From: Pseudomonadales bacterium
Lineage (GTDB): Bacteria > Pseudomonadota > Gammaproteobacteria > Pseudomonadales > Porticoccaceae
Direction of reading: 5' to 3'
DNA: 64,000 bases
Assembly: GCA_024234435.1 (NCBI GenBank)
Contig: JACKOF010000004.1
Coordinates: 1-64,000, forward strand
This document shows, one piece after another, positions 53,238 through 62,669 of the stretch. Numbering within the stretch: position 1 is the stretch's first letter; every line of letters starts with the position of its first letter. A program made the translations under genes and the position numbers. The notes below the pieces were generated by a model. It saw nothing but the letters and a program-made list of their open reading frames with translations. It had not been told where the DNA came from and did not search any database.

Positions 53238-54071
53238 TTATTTTCTGAATAATCGGATCGCTAATAAACCAGACAAGACCAACAGAAATGGCCATTGAAT
53301 TGCACCACCCCCGCCATAGCCTTCCCGGTGGGATAGCTGAACGCTGTTATCGTTTTTTATTTTTTCTTTAAATTTGTCGAGCTCAATAGCGAGGTTGTCG
53401 GACATATTCGCCATCGCCAGCTCGAAGCCTTCTGTTCGGGCGCTTCGGCTGGCTTGACGGACTTCTACTAAGGTTGATGCCTTCTGAGTATCACTAACAC
53501 CGGGTGCACGGAAGAGCATTTTTTTCGAATGGACATCAAAGATTGCTGTATCGACAAAGGTCGTGACCTGATTCTGATTACCTTTAATGAAATAAGCTCC
53601 AACAATTGTCCAGTACATGACTGAGCTCTTTGTTTCCGCAGTGATGGCGACTTGGTCGTATGAAACCAGCGCGATAATATCAAGGCCGTATAGACGAGCT
53701 ATTTGCTCGACGCCTTTAAAACCTTTTGATGAACGCAAATAGGTTTCCGGAATTACAGTAATATCTTTGACGTATTCCAGTTCAACAAACTTGCTTTTTA
53801 CTTCTTCAAGCAGCTCTGACTTTTTTGACTCAGGCAGCGACAAGGATGAAGTTATATCAGATGGCACGAATGCCAGCCCGACATTCAGCGGTAGCTGTAG
53901 GTGAGGTTTGATTTCTTCGTGCTTCGGTGGAACTTCCCCGTTGGGGTATAGGTAATCGACCAGGCTACTTGAAACGCCTCTTCTGCCGTCATAGCCGAAA
54001 TACGTTGAGCACGATGTCAACAGTATAGTAATAGTAATAGCAAAGCCTATTTTTTTAACGGCAGTATTCAT
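53238..54071 (-). CDS. Rhombotarget-type lipoprotein with GlyGly-CTERM
   Basis: 277 residues from ATG 54071 (AAGGAG eight bases upstream; the longer frame to 54104 is not needed). Lipobox LLTSC. The mature domain is an alpha/beta fold (VGLAFVPSDITSSLSLP, YGLDIIALVSYDQVAI). The C-terminus has Gly-rich GYGGGG, a helix WPFLLVLSGLLAIRL and Arg/Lys, the GlyGly-CTERM signal. So the protein carries an N-terminal lipid and a rhombosortase site. I match it to the rhombotarget lipoprotein family. Confidence 0.82.
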   Translation of the reverse strand: MNTAVKKIGFAITITILLTSCSTYFGYDGRRGVSSSLVDYLYPNGEVPPKHEEIKPHLQLPLNVGLAFVPSDITSSLSLPESKKSELLEEVKSKFVELEYVKDITVIPETYLRSSKGFKGVEQIARLYGLDIIALVSYDQVAITAETKSSVMYWTIVGAYFIKGNQNQVTTFVDTAIFDVHSKKMLFRAPGVSDTQKASTLVEVRQASRSARTEGFELAMANMSDNLAIELDKFKEKIKNDNSVQLSHREGYGGGGAIQWPFLLVLSGLLAIRLFRK

Positions 54072-54104
54072 GCACTCTCCTTGAAATATGTTTCTGCAAC
54101 TCAC

Positions 54105-54397
54105 GCTATGATCGTAATATCTCTAATACCATCCGAAGTAATAACTTGTTCTGCATGGGCGTGAAGTTTCTGTGGAAAGGAGTCTGGTATTGCTGGCGCC
54201 ACTCCTTCAGCTTGTATCCCTGTGTTGCTCTATGTGATTGCTTTAGTGACAGACGATAGCGCTATATTGGTTTGTGATCAAGGTAATGGCTTTTGGCCAT
54301 TCATTCGTTATGTACTAGCAATTGATAACCGGGCTTGTTGTCCCCAGTTAGGCTATAATACCCGGCCATAACACCTCTACCTTTGCCCTCGCCAACC
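54105..54397. promoter_or_regulatory. Intergenic region upstream of ygiQ
   Basis: A perfect TATAAT at 54354-54359, about 40 bases before the ygiQ ATG, has no good -35. A small hairpin (AATGGC TTTTG GCCATT) lies near 54283-54301. Nothing else recognised. Confidence 0.4.
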
Positions 54398-56626
54398 ATG
54401 CCGACCTCACTGCAAAAACCTGTACCGCTTTTTTCTTACCGTAAATACTGGGCGGAATGCTTTGGCGTGGCTGAGTTTTTACCTACGTCCCGAGCCGAGA
54501 TGGATGTCCTGGGTTGGGATAGCTGCGATGTGATTCTGGTCGTCGGGGATGCCTATGTTGATCACCCCAGTTTTGGTATGGCGGTGGTTGGCCGCGTGCT
54601 GGAGGCGCAGGGCTTTCGGGTGGGCATGATCGCGCAACCGGATTGGCGCAGCAAAGAGCCGTTCATGGCGCTGGGCGAGCCGAATCTGTTCTTCGGTGTC
54701 TCAGCGGGTAATATGGATTCGATGATTAACCGCTATACGGCCGATCGCCGCATGCGTAGCGACGATGCTTATACACCTGGTAATGTGGGTGGCAAACGGC
54801 CAGATCGCGCGGTAACGGTGTATTCCCAGCGTTGCAAAGAGGCCTACAGTCATGTGCCGATTGTGGTTGGTGGCATTGAGGCCAGCCTGCGGCGGCTGGC
54901 GCACTATGATTACTGGAGTGACACAGTACGGCGCTCGGTATTGCATGACTCCACAGCCGATATTCTGGTTTACGGGAATGCCGAGAGAGCATTGTGTGAA
55001 ATTGCTCACCGGCTTGCAGCTGGCGAAATTGTTGAGCAGATGACGGATGTTCGCGGCACGGCATTTTTCTGTAAAGAATTGCCTGCTACGCTTAACGGCC
55101 AGCGCTGGATCGAGATTGATTCGGTACGGATGGATACGCCTGGCAGAGTTGACCCTCACCTCAACCCTTATATTGATACCTCTCAAAAGCAACCCGAGAG
55201 TTGTCAGCAGTCCGATGGTGAAAAAGCGTTGGTGTCTGAGGCGGAACAACAGGTGGTAACCATTATGCCGGATGCGGCGGCAATGAAAGCCGACCCTAAA
55301 ACCCATTATGTCCGGTTACCCTCGTTTGAAAAATTGCGCAACGATGCTGTACTTTATGCACACGCCTCACGGGTGTTTCACCGCGAGACGAACCCCGGAA
55401 ATGCGCGACCTATTGTTCAAAAACATGGTTTGCGTGAGTTGTGGGTTAATCCGCCGCCGATACCTCTGACTACCGAAGAGTTGGACGGCGTATTTGATTT
55501 GCCCTATAAGCGCGTGCCACATCCAATGTATGGCAACGATAAAATTCCGGCTTACGATATGATTCGTTTCTCGGTGAATATTATGCGCGGCTGCTTTGGC
55601 GGTTGTACGTTTTGTTCTATTACCGAGCATGAAGGGCGTATTATTCAAAGTCGGTCAGAAGAGTCGATTTTGCGTGAAATCGAGATTATGCGCGATTCGG
55701 TACCGGGTTTTACCGGCACAGTGTCAGACCTCGGTGGGCCTACGGCCAACATGTATCGGCTTAACTGCAAGAGCAAAGAGATTGAATCCAATTGCCGGCG
55801 GCCCTCCTGTGTATTCCCGACTATTTGTAAAAGTCTGAATACCGATCACAGCCCTACGACCCAGTTGTACCGTAAGGCGAGAGCACTTCCGGGTGTGAAG
55901 CGGGTGGCGATTGCCTCAGGCCTGCGATATGACCTGGCAGTGGAAGATCCGGAATATGTGCGTGAGCTGGTGACCCATCATGTGGGCGGTTATCTAAAAA
56001 TTGCTCCTGAGCATACGGAAGAAGCCACGCTCGGCAAGATGATGAAACCGGGTATGGGCAGTTATTACCAGTTCAAGAAAATGTTCGACAAGTACTCGAA
56101 AGAGGCGGGTAAAGAACAGTATCTGATTCCCTATTTTATTGCGGCTCACCCCGGGACGACTGATACGGAGATGATGAATCTGGCACTGTGGCTGAAAGAG
56201 AATAAGTTTAGGGTAGATCAGGTGCAGAACTTTTACCCTTCACCCATGGCCAGCGCTACGGCGATGTATCATTCCGAGCGTAATCCATTGCGTAAAGTGG
56301 GTTATAAAACAGAACAGGTTTACAGCGCCAAAACCAAAAAGCAGCGGCAGTTACACAAGGCGTTTCTACGCTACCACGACCCGGATAACTGGCCTATGTT
56401 ACGCACCGCGCTAAAAGCGATGGGGCGAGCCGATTTAATTGGCAAGGGTAAAGACAAGCTGGTTCCTTCGGAATCACCCAGCGAGCAGGCTGGTAGCAAA
56501 AAAGCGGCAACCGGTTATCAAAAAGCCAGAACCCAGCACAACGGGGTCAAGGCAACCGGGCTACCGAGGCCCGGCCGACCAGTCAAAAAAACGAAGCCTG
56601 TGGGTGTAAAGCGTGGCCGCCGTTAG
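54398..56626 (+). CDS. ygiQ: YgiQ-family radical SAM protein
   Basis: 742 residues from ATG 54398 (TTG at 54383 in frame). N-terminal domain, then the radical SAM cluster motif CxxxCxxC in CFGGCTFCSITEHEGR, and a long C-terminal extension (DUF3362-like) with a basic tail rich in Lys and Arg. Function of the family is unknown. Overlaps the frame of the following gene. Confidence 0.93.
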   Translation: MPTSLQKPVPLFSYRKYWAECFGVAEFLPTSRAEMDVLGWDSCDVILVVGDAYVDHPSFGMAVVGRVLEAQGFRVGMIAQPDWRSKEPFMALGEPNLFFGVSAGNMDSMINRYTADRRMRSDDAYTPGNVGGKRPDRAVTVYSQRCKEAYSHVPIVVGGIEASLRRLAHYDYWSDTVRRSVLHDSTADILVYGNAERALCEIAHRLAAGEIVEQMTDVRGTAFFCKELPATLNGQRWIEIDSVRMDTPGRVDPHLNPYIDTSQKQPESCQQSDGEKALVSEAEQQVVTIMPDAAAMKADPKTHYVRLPSFEKLRNDAVLYAHASRVFHRETNPGNARPIVQKHGLRELWVNPPPIPLTTEELDGVFDLPYKRVPHPMYGNDKIPAYDMIRFSVNIMRGCFGGCTFCSITEHEGRIIQSRSEESILREIEIMRDSVPGFTGTVSDLGGPTANMYRLNCKSKEIESNCRRPSCVFPTICKSLNTDHSPTTQLYRKARALPGVKRVAIASGLRYDLAVEDPEYVRELVTHHVGGYLKIAPEHTEEATLGKMMKPGMGSYYQFKKMFDKYSKEAGKEQYLIPYFIAAHPGTTDTEMMNLALWLKENKFRVDQVQNFYPSPMASATAMYHSERNPLRKVGYKTEQVYSAKTKKQRQLHKAFLRYHDPDNWPMLRTALKAMGRADLIGKGKDKLVPSESPSEQAGSKKAATGYQKARTQHNGVKATGLPRPGRPVKKTKPVGVKRGRR

Positions 56627-56636
56627 TCGTTACCCT

Positions 56637-57182
56637 ATGACGATGTTTGCCAGATCTCTGATTACTATCCTTGTTTCATTATCGTTGCTGGCTTGCGGAA
56701 GCCACGCTGATCGTTATCCGGTGATCAAGGTACAGGATGGCGATTCGTTTCTCGTTCTGGCCGGGAGCCGACAACAGAAGGTGCGCATCGCGGCGATTGA
56801 TGCACCGGAATATCAGCAACCCTATGGTCAGCAGTCGAAGCTTAGTCTGAAAGAACTGTTGTCTGACCGCGATGTGCGTCTTGAAGTGATAAAAACCGAC
56901 GACTATGGCCGCTGGGTGGCGAAAGTCTGGGTGGCTCAACTCGATTGTGAAGAGTCCTCTTATACACGTTGTGAAACAAACCTGGATGCAGGTTTGTTTC
57001 AGGTTCAGAACGGGTTTGCCTGGTGGTATCGCTATTGGGGGAAAGTTCGCAAAGAGCAGTCTCTTGCTGATCAACAGTTATACGAGCAAGCAGAGTCAAC
57101 AGCGAAGAAAAACAAGCTGGGTTTATGGCGAGATACGAACCCGGTGAATCCGCGTCAGTGGCGAAAGAGTCATCCCAGATAA
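56637..57182 (+). CDS. Thermonuclease-family lipoprotein
   Basis: 181 residues from ATG 56637. Lipobox LSLLAC near residue 20, then an SNase domain: VQDGDSFLVLAG, VRIAAIDAPEYQQPYGQ (metal Asp), the Arg of GRWVAKVWV and KKNKLGLWRD. The reading frame 56613 onward overlaps ygiQ and is not preferred. Degrades nucleic acid in the envelope or outside the cell. Confidence 0.87.
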   Translation: MTMFARSLITILVSLSLLACGSHADRYPVIKVQDGDSFLVLAGSRQQKVRIAAIDAPEYQQPYGQQSKLSLKELLSDRDVRLEVIKTDDYGRWVAKVWVAQLDCEESSYTRCETNLDAGLFQVQNGFAWWYRYWGKVRKEQSLADQQLYEQAESTAKKNKLGLWRDTNPVNPRQWRKSHPR

Positions 57183-57280
57183 AAGGTGGCGCAAGTGCCA
57201 CTTAAAGCAGCAGCTCCTGAAAAGCTTTTGTGGATAGCTTCACCTGCGGCTCGCGATGACTGAGTCTCCGATGACAAGCG

Positions 57281-57315
57281 CGTCATTGCGAGAAGCGTAG
57301 CGACGACGCAATCCA
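57281..57315. repeat. CGTCATTGCGAG-type dispersed repeat
   Basis: CGTCATTGCGAG ... GACGACGCAATCCA (57281-57315) matches the widely seen intergenic sequence with core GTCATTGCGAG-GAGCGAAGCGAC-GCAATC. TTGCG at 57286-57290 and CGCAA at 57307-57311 can pair as an imperfect hairpin. Lies between a nuclease gene and a convergent gene, as such repeats usually do. Confidence 0.65.
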
Positions 57316-57331
57316 ATAAAGCAAGCGAGTG

Positions 57332-58219
57332 TCAGCGAGAAAGCACCGCAAGCAGTTTCGCTAGCTTGTCTTTTTCCACGTTACTGGCGAGATCGGCCAG
57401 TTTGACATTGCGCTCACCCATCAACCGGTAAATAGCGGCTAAATCTGGCGCTTGCTCCTCAAGTGCTGAAAGCTGTTTGCTGACGGTTTCAACATCACCG
57501 CGTGCAATCGGGCCAACCAGCGCTTCGCTGGGGCTACTGTCGAGAACGGAATCGACAATGGCATGCACAATTGGCCGCAGCAGTTCAGCCGACTGTTGTC
57601 GATCTATTCCGGATAATTCGAAACATTGCTGGCTGGCATCCAGCAGGCCAATCAGATAATTGCAGCCAATCACTGAGCTGGCGTGGTATAGCAGTTTGTC
57701 TGCGCTGTTGATGGTGATTAATTGAGCGCCGATCTGCTCAAAAACAGGTGCCAGTTTAGCCAGTGCTCCTGCATCGCCTTCTGCGGCACAGAAGCTTCCG
57801 GCAAAATTGTTGATGGATGTCGCCGGGTTGGCGAAACCGTGAATGGGGTGAATACTGGCGATTAGAGCGCCTTTTTCTTTCAACGGGGTAAGTACTTCGC
57901 TGCCGAGTATGCCGCTGCAATGGAAAACAAGATCGCCGTTTTTCACAACGGCGGTATTTGCCAAGTTTTGGACAATGGTCGGGATAGCCTGGTCATCGGC
58001 TGCTATCAACCAGACATCGGCAGTACTCAACGCCGAATAGCTCTGAGCAACTGAACCGGCGCCGACAAAAGTAATGGCTTCCGTTGTGCTGGTTTGAGAC
58101 TGGTTAAGAATCTGCCGGATGCAAAACAGGTTATTGTCGTGCCAGAGCCGGGTGAGGGTTTTGCCGAGCCTGCCGCAGCCAATGATATTGAGTGAGGCAG
58201 GCCGGTTTTGGGTGATCAT
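57332..58219 (-). CDS. Rossmann-fold reductase with DUF2520 C-terminus
   Basis: 295 residues. GxGxxG-type NAD(P) motif in LNIIGCGRLGKTLTRLW; AADDQAIPTIVQNLA; GILGSEVLTPLKEKGALIAS; C-terminal DUF2520 part (HASSVIGCNYLIGLLDASQQ). Resembles an NADP-dependent oxidoreductase of the proC-like group; substrate unknown. Six bases downstream of purC. Confidence 0.85.
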   Translation of the reverse strand: MITQNRPASLNIIGCGRLGKTLTRLWHDNNLFCIRQILNQSQTSTTEAITFVGAGSVAQSYSALSTADVWLIAADDQAIPTIVQNLANTAVVKNGDLVFHCSGILGSEVLTPLKEKGALIASIHPIHGFANPATSINNFAGSFCAAEGDAGALAKLAPVFEQIGAQLITINSADKLLYHASSVIGCNYLIGLLDASQQCFELSGIDRQQSAELLRPIVHAIVDSVLDSSPSEALVGPIARGDVETVSKQLSALEEQAPDLAAIYRLMGERNVKLADLASNVEKDKLAKLLAVLSR

Positions 58220-58224
58220 ACTGT

Positions 58225-59328
58225 TTAGTCGATGAGGCCGTATTGATCACGGAGTATCTCGATAATTTCAGCTTTGGGATTGTCTGAAAGCTGTATTTTT
58301 TCGCCGGTGATTTTTTCTGCAATGCCCAGGTAAGTTTCAGAAACAGCCATCATCATGTCGGCGGGGAGTTCGTTGTCGCGTGCCAGTGCGTAACGCTCTT
58401 CCATACGGTTTTTGTCGAGAAGAATATCCGGCTCGGGGAAGTGGTTGAGCAGCAGCTGGCGGAACACTTCCTTGGAGTTCTCAATAACCTTGCCTTCACG
58501 ATAGCTGGGGCCATCCCATATACGAGAGGAATCGGGCGTGCCCACTTCGTCCATATAGATCAGTTTTTCGTTGCCATTTTTGTCGGTGACGTAACCGAAT
58601 TCGAATTTGGTGTCGACAAAAATTTGGTCCAGTTCTGCCAGAGCATCACTGATCAGATTGAAGCCTTCGCTGAGCAGCTTTTCATATAGGGTAATATCGT
58701 CGACGCTGTTGAAATTAAAGGCCTGGTAGTTGTTGTAGATGTCGTCGCGAGTGATATTGACATCGTCCTGCTCGGGTACACCGGGAATGCCCGTCAGAAC
58801 ACCTTTGGTAGATGGGGTGATTAACAACTCCGGTAACTTCTGGTCTTTTTCCAGGCCGTCGGCAATTTGAATACCGCAGAAATCTCGCTCGCCCTTGCTG
58901 TAGGCACGCCACATGGAGCCGGTAATGTACTGGCGGCAGATAGCTTCAATCATTACTGGCCGTGCCTTTTGCACAATCCACACAAAAGGGTGGGGAATAT
59001 CCAGAATATGACTGTCTGCCAATCCCTGCTCGCGGAATTGCTCGAACCAATGATTAGAGATGGCGTTAAGAGCGGCGCCTTTGCCGGGGACCCCGCGCAT
59101 GCCGCCTTCACCTTGCCAGATGCATTCAAAGGCGGAGATGCGATCACTTATCACCATAATGGCCAGTGGCGCATCCGGTGCAACTTCGTAACCTTTTTCA
59201 GCAATCAGGCGGCGGCTATCAGCTTCAGTTAGCCAATATACCGAGCGCACCTTGCCGCTGTGCACGGGTTGGTTGGTGCGAATGGGAAGGTCGTTGTTTA
59301 CTGCCAATACTTTATCTGCAAGACTCAT
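58225..59328 (-). CDS. purC: Phosphoribosylaminoimidazole-succinocarboxamide synthase
   Basis: 367 residues from ATG 59328 (MSLADKVLAVN). Purine pathway: converts CAIR and Asp to SAICAR. SGKVRSVYWL, MVISDRISAFECI and DTKFEFGY plus EVGTPDSSRIWDGPSY; this is the long form, beyond the ~240-residue E. coli enzyme. An upstream in-frame start at 59373 is not needed. Confidence 0.95.
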   Translation of the reverse strand: MSLADKVLAVNNDLPIRTNQPVHSGKVRSVYWLTEADSRRLIAEKGYEVAPDAPLAIMVISDRISAFECIWQGEGGMRGVPGKGAALNAISNHWFEQFREQGLADSHILDIPHPFVWIVQKARPVMIEAICRQYITGSMWRAYSKGERDFCGIQIADGLEKDQKLPELLITPSTKGVLTGIPGVPEQDDVNITRDDIYNNYQAFNFNSVDDITLYEKLLSEGFNLISDALAELDQIFVDTKFEFGYVTDKNGNEKLIYMDEVGTPDSSRIWDGPSYREGKVIENSKEVFRQLLLNHFPEPDILLDKNRMEERYALARDNELPADMMMAVSETYLGIAEKITGEKIQLSDNPKAEIIEILRDQYGLID

Positions 59329-59422
59329 AATGCATGTCCTGTTGTTAATCAAAAAAATCGGGAAGGACGGCATTCTAGCAGAACTTTAGTGTGCTGCGAC
59401 AGGGGGTAAGGTTAGGTTAATT

Positions 59423-60010
59423 ATGGCAGTTGAAAATATTGATCAGCTTGTCGCCGAGGTCCGCTCCTGCTCGGCTTGCGACGGTTTGCCTCTTGGGCCG
59501 AAACCAATTTTTCAGATGCGCTCGACAGCAAGAATTCTGATTGCAGGGCAGGCCCCCGGCAGAATTACCCATCAAAAAGGCAGGCCATTTGATGACCCCT
59601 CGGGTGACCGGCTCAGAGATTGGATGGGGATTGATCGTGAAATTTTTTACGATGCAGCAAAAATTGCTATTCTGCCAATGGGTTTCTGTTTTCCAGGAAC
59701 CGGCAAGGGTGGGGATCTTCCACCCAGGCCAGAGTGTGCTGCTCTCTGGCGGAAGCGGCTATTGGCACAACTACCTGATTTAGAGACAACACTGGTGATT
59801 GGCCGCTATGCGCTGGACTGGCATTTGGGTGGCCAGCAATCGTCTACCGTTCGGGATACCGTGGCTAATTGGCGGCAGTACTGGCCCGAAGTATTACCCA
59901 TGCCGCATCCCAGCCCCAGAAATAACCGCTGGTTAAGGGATAACCGCTGGTTTGTTGCGGATGTAGTGCCGACTTTACAGAATCATATTGGCCATTTGTT
60001 AGGCAGTTAA
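59423..60010 (+). CDS. Uracil-DNA glycosylase-family protein
   Basis: 195 residues. AGQAPGRITHQKGRPFDDP and SGDRLRDWMG correspond to the UDG family 4/5-like motif 1, and HPSPRNNRW to the second motif. Two N-terminal Cys (SCSACDGLP) and two more (GFCFPG, PECAALW) could hold an iron-sulfur cluster. Probably a repair enzyme acting on uracil, exact substrate unclear. Confidence 0.85.
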   Translation: MAVENIDQLVAEVRSCSACDGLPLGPKPIFQMRSTARILIAGQAPGRITHQKGRPFDDPSGDRLRDWMGIDREIFYDAAKIAILPMGFCFPGTGKGGDLPPRPECAALWRKRLLAQLPDLETTLVIGRYALDWHLGGQQSSTVRDTVANWRQYWPEVLPMPHPSPRNNRWLRDNRWFVADVVPTLQNHIGHLLGS

Positions 60011-60120
60011 TCGTGGGGCTGTTGACGTTTAAGAGCTAAATTTGCTGTGCTATGGTGCAGTGCAAATAGCTAAAATGTCTGTATTCATTCATCACTGAAA
60101 AACAAATCAAGGAATAAAAG

Positions 60121-60828
60121 ATGTCGTCAATCCCAGAACCTCGCCCTGCGGCAACTGTGGTGTTAATTCGTGATGGCAAGCAAGGGCTGGAAACATTGAT
60201 GCTGAAACGCAACAAGGCGCTGTTGTTTGCTGGTGGTATCTGGGTATTCCCCGGAGGCGCTCTGGAACAGGCAGATTGGGATGGTGCAGACGGTGATGAG
60301 TCTGTTGCTGCGCGGCTGGCAGCGGCGCGGGAAGCCGAGGAGGAATCAGGGCTGGAGATCGATACCCAGGGGCTGGTAGAAATTTCTCTCTGGATTACAC
60401 CTGAAGCTGAACCGCGCAGGTTTCACACCTGGTTTTTTTTGACGTTGGCGCCAGACGAGCCAGAAGTCAAAATTGATGGTAGTGAGATTCACGACCATGC
60501 CTGGCTGTCGATTGATGAGGCGATAAAGGCGCATGAGTTGGGGGAGCTGGGGTTGTTTCCGCCAACTATTATGACCTTGCGTGCATTGCAAGGGTATCAA
60601 TCTGCTGAACAGGCTATGGCGGCAATGAGCGAGAGAACCCCGTATGAAGTGATGCCGGTTTTTGCTGATGGCGGTGAAGATGTCCAGGTATTTTACCCCG
60701 GGGATGTTTCTTACCATTCCGCAGACCCTTCTTTACAGGGCGCCCAGCATCGCAGTATTTTGAAAGACGGCACCTGGCACTATGTTCACGATGGTGTTGT
60801 TGAGGATGTCACCCGGCTGGATAGCTAA
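60121..60828 (+). CDS. NUDIX hydrolase
   Basis: 235 residues. Nudix box seen as GALEQADWDG followed, after an insertion, by REAEEESGL; long C-terminal extension as in NUDT19-like CoA/organic pyrophosphate hydrolases. Start ATG with AAGGAATAAAAG upstream. Convergent with the next gene. Confidence 0.85.
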   Translation: MSSIPEPRPAATVVLIRDGKQGLETLMLKRNKALLFAGGIWVFPGGALEQADWDGADGDESVAARLAAAREAEEESGLEIDTQGLVEISLWITPEAEPRRFHTWFFLTLAPDEPEVKIDGSEIHDHAWLSIDEAIKAHELGELGLFPPTIMTLRALQGYQSAEQAMAAMSERTPYEVMPVFADGGEDVQVFYPGDVSYHSADPSLQGAQHRSILKDGTWHYVHDGVVEDVTRLDS

Positions 60829-60836
60829 CTGGCTTT

Positions 60837-61841
60837 TTACTTCCAGTCTGCGGTTAGCTGCGTAAACTGCGAGTAGTTGTGGAACGCCCAGACAAACGGC
60901 AATGATTGCTGAACATGAATAGCTTTGTTTACCGTGAAGCGAATCATTCTCTCTGCTCCGGGAAATCGCGTGGTAGCCAGTGTTTCAAATAGCACCTCGG
61001 CAGTGCCGGTAAGATAGAGCAGATCTCCGTTATTAAAATCAATAAACAACAGCCCGGCTTTTGAGTTCAACAGCAGGTTGCCCAGCGTGCTGAAATGATT
61101 ATTGCCGGAAAAATCAGGGATCAACAGCGTGTTCTGATTCTCAATAAGCACAAAGCCTGGTTTGCCACCTCGGTGTGAAACATCCACGCCCTCGTTGTAG
61201 CGTGAATCCCCATTGGCGGTATTTCTCTCGCTGAAGTGAGAAGTGATAAAGAGCGTGTCACTGTTGCTAACCAGCTGTTCCATGCGGGGGGTTAATGATG
61301 CGCCGCTCACGATGTTTTTTGTTGCAGTAATGCCTCCAATAGTGCCTCCAGCAGTGGCCTTGGGCTTCAACTCCCGTTGTTGAATATATTTTGGGCAATT
61401 GCCAAAACTTTGTGTTACCTGAACAGAAAAGCCGCTCTCGGTTTGATCGGAGATTTGACCGTTTAATCGATTGCGGCGGCTTCGGTCGAGCATTATGCCC
61501 AGCAGGCCAATATCGCGGCCTGCGGCATCAGTCGTGCTTAATACATCAGCTAACGGATCACCGTAAAGTGGCTGGGAGCTAATCGTTAACGTGTGTTCGT
61601 CCGGGGATGATATAAAGCCCGGCTCGCCCATTAAAATTGATGCCCAGGGTTGGCCGGCGTCGTCAACGCTGCCAACCAGAATAAAAGGCAGTTTGGCAAA
61701 AAACTGGCGGTGTTGTTCCCGCATATAATCGCGAATCACCTGTTTGGCGATCTCATGTGTTACCCGATCCACCCCGTAACGTTTCTGGATTGCGACCTCT
61801 CCACGGTGAAACGGGGTTGTTTTTTGTTCGGTGTCTTGCAT
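60837..61841 (-). CDS. PNPOx-like flavin/FMN-binding protein
   Basis: 334 residues, pyridoxamine 5-phosphate oxidase-like split barrel (FAKLPFILVGSVDDAGQPWA, ILMGEPGFISSPDEHTLTIS, GNLLLNSKAGLLFIDFNNGD) and C-terminal barrel half ending FVWAFHNYSQFTQLTADW. Three-segment layout fits the large COG3576-type family; substrate unknown. ATG with GGAG upstream. The gap 61842-61911 shows nothing. Confidence 0.82.
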   Translation of the reverse strand: MQDTEQKTTPFHRGEVAIQKRYGVDRVTHEIAKQVIRDYMREQHRQFFAKLPFILVGSVDDAGQPWASILMGEPGFISSPDEHTLTISSQPLYGDPLADVLSTTDAAGRDIGLLGIMLDRSRRNRLNGQISDQTESGFSVQVTQSFGNCPKYIQQRELKPKATAGGTIGGITATKNIVSGASLTPRMEQLVSNSDTLFITSHFSERNTANGDSRYNEGVDVSHRGGKPGFVLIENQNTLLIPDFSGNNHFSTLGNLLLNSKAGLLFIDFNNGDLLYLTGTAEVLFETLATTRFPGAERMIRFTVNKAIHVQQSLPFVWAFHNYSQFTQLTADWK

Positions 61842-61911
61842 GGGAACTCCGTATGACGTCTCAATGTTGATACTGGCGTGTCGCTAATGCTGGAACCCTA
61901 AGCCTATGGTA

Positions 61912-62526
61912 TTAAGCTGCAACGGTATTCGGACTTTTCTGCATGCCTGTAAACCCAGGCATCGATTCAATACGGGTTAACCAGTCTCGAATTGCCGGGT
62001 ATTGCTCCAGAGAAACACCGCCTTCTGGTGCGTGAGCGATATAGGTATAGGCCGCAATTTCGGCGAGGCTGAACTCGTTACCCACTAGCCATTGTGACTG
62101 TTTTAGTGTGTCTTACAGCACTGAGAGGAAAGCATGTGTCTGATCGATTTTTTCCTGATGATTAAAGGGTGCGTTAAAAACTGTTACCAGCCGCGCATGC
62201 GCGGGACCCTGCTGAATACGGCTGGTTGAAATGGATAACCAGCGTTCAATCTCGGCCGCTTTTACGGGGTCGTGGGGAAGCCATTTTTCGGGGGCATACT
62301 TTGCTGCCAGATAAACAAGAATGGCGGTAGATTCTGAAATAACTGCGCCGTTATCTTCGAGCACAGGAAGTTGCCCGAAAGGGTTCTTTTTCAGAAACGC
62401 GGGTTGCTTGTGTTCAGCCGCAGCCAGGTCAACATCAATCAGATGATAATCGAGGCCGAGTAAGCTCAAAAACAACTCAGCCCGATGTGAGTTGCCAGAT
62501 AACGGGTGGCGGTAAAGTTTAATCAT
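61912..62526 (-). pseudogene. gst: Glutathione S-transferase gene with one in-frame stop
   Basis: From ATG 62526 the first 137 residues are a normal GST thioredoxin-like domain and start of the helical domain (KLYRHPLSGNSHRAELFLSL, LKKNPFGQLPVLEDNG, SESTAILVYLAAKYAPEKWL). A TAA at 62113-62115 ends the frame, but the same frame continues without shift (DTLKQSQWLVGNEFSLAEIA ... AYTYIAHAPEGGVSLEQYP ... IESMPGFTGMQKSPN) to a TAA at 61912, giving 204 codons plus one stop, the usual GST length. So one nonsense mutation (or a sequence error) breaks the gene. Confidence 0.8.
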
Positions 62527-62669
62527 GTCCTTGCGTCCTTTATGGTTTGGGTGAACTTATTTCGTTGAAGTGGGTGTCACGATACGCAGTTTAATTTTTG
62601 TTAAAAACAGTCTAATGTGTAAAATACCTTTGCGATTTATGCACAAATAAGTTTTGTGCGCTTTTTCAG

